This document shows, in pieces, positions 31,172 through 37,977 of a stretch of DNA of 37,977 nucleotides. Under the pieces are notes generated by a model. That model saw only the letters and a program-made list of their open reading frames with translations, made no database searches and was not told where the DNA came from. The translations under genes and the position numbers were made by a program. The stretch's first letter is position 1; every line of letters begins with the position of its first letter. Origin of the DNA: Bifidobacterium callitrichos DSM 23973 (GTDB taxonomy: Bacteria > Actinomycetota > Actinomycetes > Actinomycetales > Bifidobacteriaceae). The DNA is taken from contig NZ_JGYS01000004.1 in the NCBI RefSeq assembly GCF_000741175.1, positions 1 through 37,977 of the forward strand, given 5' to 3'.

Positions 31172-31847
31172 CGGACTCTCCAGTCCATTTCGCTACGGCC
31201 TCGCGCAGCGAACCAGCGCCCAGTTTGCGCTTGGCCCGCGCGATGAACGACTTCACCGTCGATTCGCTCACCTGCATCGTCACGGCGATGTCCTCTACCG
31301 CCAGCCCGCGGGACAACAGGTTCATGACAGTGGTTTCCTTGCCGGACAGCAGCTTGTGATCCGGCTGATGCGTGACTCGGATATGAGCAATCGTCGTGTT
31401 GTCGAACAACTCCCCCCATGTGCCGCCCAGCAGCACCGTGCGTAGAGCGTTGAGTATTTGGGCGCGGTCCGCCTTGGAGACGATTCCCTGCGCACCGGCC
31501 AGCGCCGCGTCGCGCGCGTAGTATCCGACCGGGAACGCGGTGATCGCCAGAATCGGCATGGTGCCGAGTCTTCTGCGGATGCGCATACACACGTCCGCGC
31601 CGCTCCACCCATTGCCGAGCGACATGTCTGTCAGGAGTAGATCCGGTCTGGTGTCTGGAGTCAGGCACCGCTGCACGGTCTGTTCGGCGGATGTTGACGT
31701 CCAAGCTACGCGCAGACCATCCGCGCTCGCAATGACGGCACTCAACCCCTGCGCGGTGAAGGGATCGTTGTCAAGTATCGCGATGCCGCAATGGCGTTCG
31801 GCGTTCCCATCCATATCACCCATATCTACGATTGTAGGCACCATCAT
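31164..31847 (-). CDS. NarL/LuxR-family response regulator
   Basis: 227 aa. The receiver has the acidic pair D26/D28 (ILDNDP), phospho-acceptor D74 (LLLTDMSLG) and Lys in IVSKAD. Its C-terminal LuxR-type HTH is LLSGKETTVMNLLSRGLAVEDIAVTMQVSESTVKSFIARAKRKLGA. The ATG at 31847 overlaps the stop of the upstream membrane-protein gene as ATGA. A second possible start at 31823 has TACAAT 7 nt before it (leaderless). It probably activates the bacteriocin-like and ABC genes downstream of its kinase. Confidence 0.9.
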   Translation of the reverse strand: MMVPTIVDMGDMDGNAERHCGIAILDNDPFTAQGLSAVIASADGLRVAWTSTSAEQTVQRCLTPDTRPDLLLTDMSLGNGWSGADVCMRIRRRLGTMPILAITAFPVGYYARDAALAGAQGIVSKADRAQILNALRTVLLGGTWGELFDNTTIAHIRVTHQPDHKLLSGKETTVMNLLSRGLAVEDIAVTMQVSESTVKSFIARAKRKLGAGSLREAVAKWTGESDA

Positions 31848-34219
31848 CGCTGTTGACGATGCCTGTTAGGACGTGGGTTCCATCGCGAATCACGCCAGAA
31901 CGTGAGCAGGAGGAAGCCGAAGCAGAACGCGACGGGCAGCATATGGCGTTCGAAGTTGTTCGCCGGGGCGGTGATCATCACGCCCATGAGCAGCAGCAGC
32001 GGCAGGTGCCAGGCGAGCGCACGCCAGCGTCGCAGGACCACCTCGGCGGCACCGATGAGCAGCGTCATGATCACGTAGAAGTTGCCGTGCGTGACCCATC
32101 CGAGCACCGGGATCGCGCTCCACGAGTCGGCGAAATTCGCCACCTGCGTACGCCACTTGTGGTGATAGTACTTGATCCACGTCGAATTGACCTGCACGTA
32201 GTCGCTGTCCACGTAGTAGCTCATCGACACGTACGGCTGGTCCGCGATGTCGAAGTATCCGTAGCATTTCGCCATCAGCGCGTCGATCGAGACGATCGGA
32301 TTCGCTTTGACGATCTCGAGCCACGCCTTGTTGAACCCGTCCATGTCCTCCGGCTTGACCGAACGCCAGCGGTAGCTGACCTTCTTCGACTGGATGCCGG
32401 ACGATTTGACCGGATCGGCGTCCTGCGGGAAGTACGCGTCGGCCATCTGGTCGAGGTTGAACACGGGGGCGAGCTGTTTCCTTGCCGATTCGGGGATCGA
32501 ATCGGGGTCACGCTGCGCCACGCGCGCGATCATCTGCAGCTGCACGCCGCGGCTTTCGATCGGATCGCCCCCGATGATCGCCCCCGACCTGATCGCCATC
32601 GTGATGCCGCCGTGGATGAGGATCGTCGGCAGCAGCAGCGCGACCACGTACGTCGTCCAACGGCGGCGATCCGCGAGCAGTGCCAGCACGAACTCGAAGA
32701 GCAGCACGTACCACGCGTATTTCGCCGAGATCAGCATCACCGTGTTCGCCGCGACGAACGCCGCGAACGAGCCGCGGGGGAGCCGGATCGGGCGGGGTGC
32801 ACGACTTCGGATCCGTCTGCCTGACAGCCTCGCACGGATCCCCGCGATGCCGTGGCTCCGCTCCGACGCCTCGTCCAGCCCGATAGCGCGGCCGTGCGAC
32901 ACCGCCAGACGGTCGCCCGACGTCGCGTACAGCTCGTACCAGATGCCGAAGGCCCACAGGAACGCGAACGCGAACAGCGGCGACTTGGTCAGCGAGATCG
33001 TCGAGAACACGGTCAGCGGGCAGATGAGGAAGAACAGCAGCACCGCCACGCGGACCGGCGCGTGCGCGGCCTGAGCCGGCAGCGCCGCACGCACGCCCCG
33101 CTCCGGACGGTCGAACCGGCGCGGCATGAGCCGTTCGCCGCCGCGCTCGGGATGCATGAAATCCGTGCGATCCGCGCGCCCCAGCCATGGCAGGTTCAGG
33201 AAGCGGTGCATGGTCGCGGCGCTCACGCACGCCGCGAACAGGAACTGCGTGGCCGCGAGCGTGATCGTTCCCCAGTCGTTCGAACCGGTCAGGTATCTGG
33301 ACGCAGCGAGCGTCGCACCGTAGAACAGCGTCAGCACGATGTTGTGCTGATCGGTCAGATACGTCGGATCCGCCGGCCACATGTAGTGCGCCGTCGGGTA
33401 GATGTCCATCGGCGCGAACGAGAAGAACCCGATGTACGGCTGCTTCAGACCGGTCCACTGGTTCCATGCCCAGCTGAACTCGCGCGCCTGACTGCGCAGA
33501 TCCGCGCCGAACGCGGCGAACAGCGTCGTCGGCGCCCACAGCCATCCGACCAGAAGAATCGCGGTGAGCTTCCAGCGTCTGTCGGTGGCGCGTACGATCC
33601 ATCGCGCGAGGAACGCACGCGCGAGCCCCGCGGCGGTACGCGTTCGCCGCCATCCGATGCGGGTGATGCGAACGATGGGTGCGAGACTGCGCTTGTCGGT
33701 GGTGTCGGTGGTGTCGGAGGTGCCAGTGGTGTCGACAGTGTCGGAGGTGTCGACGATCGCATCGGCATGGCCGCGCCGCCGCGCTCGTGGCACCATCCGC
33801 AGCGGCGAACGGGTGCCGTCCGGCTCGGTCGTCCAGCCGAGCAGCGGCTGACGTCTCGCCTTGCGCACCAGCGACACGATGATGATGAGGTAGATGACGA
33901 ACGCGGCGATGCCATAGCCCGCATTCATCCATCCGAACCGCGCAATCGACGAATCGGCCCAATACAGCGGTCCGACCGCCGTGCACCACGCCAGCCACAG
34001 GCACGCCGCCACCGCCAGCGTCCATCGGGCGATGCCCCCGATGCGGTCGGTGATGCGATCGGTGTGGCCAGTGTGGCCGGTGTGGTCGGTATGGTCGCGT
34101 TCCGCAGCGTGCGACACCTTGGCCGTGGTTCGGCTCGAAGGCGTTGCGTGCGCGTCGCCGTTGCGGCTATCCTGCGCGCTGGTATGGGGGATGATACGAG
34201 GACTGGAGGCATCGGTCAT
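31844..34219 (-). CDS. Polytopic membrane protein, DUF6020-like
   Basis: 791 aa from the ATG at 34219 (alternative 34228). Around ten hydrophobic segments spread through the chain, with LLVGWLWAPTTLFAAFGADLR, NQWTGLKQPYIGFFSF, YPTAHYMWPADPTYLTDQHN and VLLFFLICPLTVFSTISLTKSP. A large extracytoplasmic part near the C-terminus has PDSIPESARKQLAPVF. This resembles bifidobacterial DUF6020 proteins and, distantly, GT-C-type glycosyltransferases; no activity is assigned. Two low-complexity segments (DHTDHTGHTGHTD and a repeated D-T-x stretch) are encoded by 9-bp DNA repeats. TAGAAT lies exactly 7 nt before the ATG at 34219, with no SD, so the mRNA may be leaderless. A position beyond the rRNA operon promoter is probably coincidental. 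Confidence 0.7.
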   Translation of the reverse strand: MTDASSPRIIPHTSAQDSRNGDAHATPSSRTTAKVSHAAERDHTDHTGHTGHTDRITDRIGGIARWTLAVAACLWLAWCTAVGPLYWADSSIARFGWMNAGYGIAAFVIYLIIIVSLVRKARRQPLLGWTTEPDGTRSPLRMVPRARRRGHADAIVDTSDTVDTTGTSDTTDTTDKRSLAPIVRITRIGWRRTRTAAGLARAFLARWIVRATDRRWKLTAILLVGWLWAPTTLFAAFGADLRSQAREFSWAWNQWTGLKQPYIGFFSFAPMDIYPTAHYMWPADPTYLTDQHNIVLTLFYGATLAASRYLTGSNDWGTITLAATQFLFAACVSAATMHRFLNLPWLGRADRTDFMHPERGGERLMPRRFDRPERGVRAALPAQAAHAPVRVAVLLFFLICPLTVFSTISLTKSPLFAFAFLWAFGIWYELYATSGDRLAVSHGRAIGLDEASERSHGIAGIRARLSGRRIRSRAPRPIRLPRGSFAAFVAANTVMLISAKYAWYVLLFEFVLALLADRRRWTTYVVALLLPTILIHGGITMAIRSGAIIGGDPIESRGVQLQMIARVAQRDPDSIPESARKQLAPVFNLDQMADAYFPQDADPVKSSGIQSKKVSYRWRSVKPEDMDGFNKAWLEIVKANPIVSIDALMAKCYGYFDIADQPYVSMSYYVDSDYVQVNSTWIKYYHHKWRTQVANFADSWSAIPVLGWVTHGNFYVIMTLLIGAAEVVLRRWRALAWHLPLLLLMGVMITAPANNFERHMLPVAFCFGFLLLTFWRDSRWNPRPNRHRQQR
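33694..33756. repeat. 9-bp minisatellite, seven units
   Basis: Units close to TGTCGGTGG are head to tail in the membrane-protein gene and encode a three-residue D-T-x repeat on the minus strand. Copy changes would stay in frame. Confidence 0.75.
34062..34097. repeat. 9-bp minisatellite, four units
   Basis: Units close to GTGTGGCCG near the 5' end of the membrane-protein gene encode a His/Thr/Asp/Gly tripeptide repeat (DHTDHTGHTGHTD). Confidence 0.7.
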
Positions 34220-34381
34220 GTCCGCCATTCTACTTGTTCGACTGTTCGTTACCTTCGGGCTACCGTCCGGAGCCGATCGCGGGTGTATCCTGAAACCAGA
34301 ACGGCCGATGAGGGGCTGTTTGCGACACGCCGAGAAGACCGTGTGATTGCAGCGGTTTTCCGCTTCAGCGTGCCTTCGTGT

Positions 34382-34410
34382 TTGCGCAAATGCGCATGGA
34401 TGACTATTCT
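34382..34410 (+). promoter_or_regulatory. Candidate rRNA operon promoter
   Basis: TTGCGC (34382-34387), a 17-bp spacer and TATTCT (34405-34410), about 270 bp before the 16S gene. Other starts in the leader are possible. Confidence 0.5.
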
Positions 34411-34475
34411 GTTCTCTTGCTGCCGTTCGGATGCGGAACTTCAACTTCATGATTGTTTCCACAGTCCGGATGTGT

Positions 34476-34492
34476 GTGGTGGTTTGAGAACT
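34476..34492 (+). repeat. 17-bp element shared by the rRNA leader and spacer (leader copy)
   Basis: GTGGTGGTTTGAGAACT occurs here and at 36449-36465. In Actinobacteria this type of sequence is common in rRNA spacers and may serve transcription elongation or processing. Confidence 0.6.
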
Positions 34493-34660
34493 CAAGAGTG
34501 TGTTTGTACTACTTCTTTATAGTCAATGATTGCCAGTCCGTTGCAGGCCTGCCTGTTTTGGGTGGGTTCCCTTGGTTGGGTTGAATTGCGGCGGGGTTTT
34601 GTGTGAATGTCCTTCCTTAAGGATGTTCTCGTCTTTTTTGTTTTGAGAGTCATCTGTCGA

Positions 34661-34670
34661 TGCTCTTTCG
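34661..34670 (+). promoter_or_regulatory. boxA-like element in the rRNA leader
   Basis: TGCTCTTTCG resembles the E. coli boxA TGCTCTTTAACA used by NusB/S10 in rRNA antitermination. It also nearly complements CGAAGAGCA in the spacer (about 36519-36527), so part of it may pair in the 16S processing stem. Confidence 0.5.
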
Positions 34671-34678
34671 CATGTTTT

Positions 34679-37977
<3,299 letters not shown>

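Larger units (their letters stand above)
34220..34678. other. 459-bp region before 16S: rRNA operon promoter and leader
   Basis: No gene is seen. It holds the leaderless promoter of the membrane-protein gene (minus strand, at its left edge), a candidate rRNA promoter, the 17-bp element shared with the spacer, a GCAGGCCTGC palindrome (34543-34552) and a boxA-like site just before 16S. Confidence 0.6.

Noticed and set aside
32508..34025. 505-codon alternative minus-strand frame inside the membrane-protein gene
   Set aside because: Arg/Ala/Gly-rich shadow frame; the in-frame membrane protein has regular hydrophobic spans.

Overview
This 38-kb, GC-rich window comes from a Bifidobacterium (Actinobacteria) chromosome. 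The genus call rests on the 16S rRNA gene near the right end, on the tRNA-Trp/secE/nusG/rplK/rplA and rplU/rpmA/obg/proB gene orders, on a Maf-Nudix fusion, on a 16S-23S spacer with no tRNA gene, and on an oxidative L-fucose pathway of bifidobacterial type. I do not assign a species.

Layout. 1-1175: 3' part of a Maf-Nudix fusion gene. 1178-8641: L-fucose locus. A LacI-type regulator is divergent from an operon encoding L-fuconate dehydratase, an SDR fucose dehydrogenase, a FucP-like permease, an amidohydrolase-type fuconolactonase and a DapA-type aldolase; a convergent FucU mutarotase gene closes the locus. Together these import L-fucose and convert it to pyruvate plus lactaldehyde; the lactaldehyde reductase is not in the window. 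8866-11143: a minus-strand AAA+ ATPase overlapping a 35-residue ribbon-helix-helix-like ORF, and an AEC-family carrier. 11364-12662: dapE. 12663-13255: a non-coding stretch with four long palindromes built on CGTACGC. 13256-19904: RNase E/G, L21, L27, Obg, ProB. 19938-24102: aminotransferase, tRNA-Trp, secE, nusG, rplK, rplA.

24225-34219 is a minus-strand accessory block. In transcription order it has a polytopic membrane protein with DNA minisatellites, a NarL-type response regulator and histidine kinase, a small secreted protein resembling lactococcin 972, a lipoprotein, an adaptor-ATPase fusion, an FtsX-like permease and a PucR-type regulator. A 56-residue secreted-type peptide lies on the opposite strand between kinase and bacteriocin-like gene. 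I read 25286-31847 as a candidate two-component-regulated bacteriocin and self-protection (or export) system. It is the most interesting part of the window, and its central ORF has a topology problem that an internal start at 27139 would solve.

34382-37977: an rRNA operon with candidate promoter, boxA-like site, 16S, a tRNA-less spacer and the 5' part of 23S, cut by the window edge.

A recurring regulatory pattern is a TANNNT hexamer exactly 7 nt before an ATG that lacks a Shine-Dalgarno sequence (dapE, the aminotransferase, the PucR gene, the membrane protein and possibly the response regulator). This suggests leaderless transcripts.
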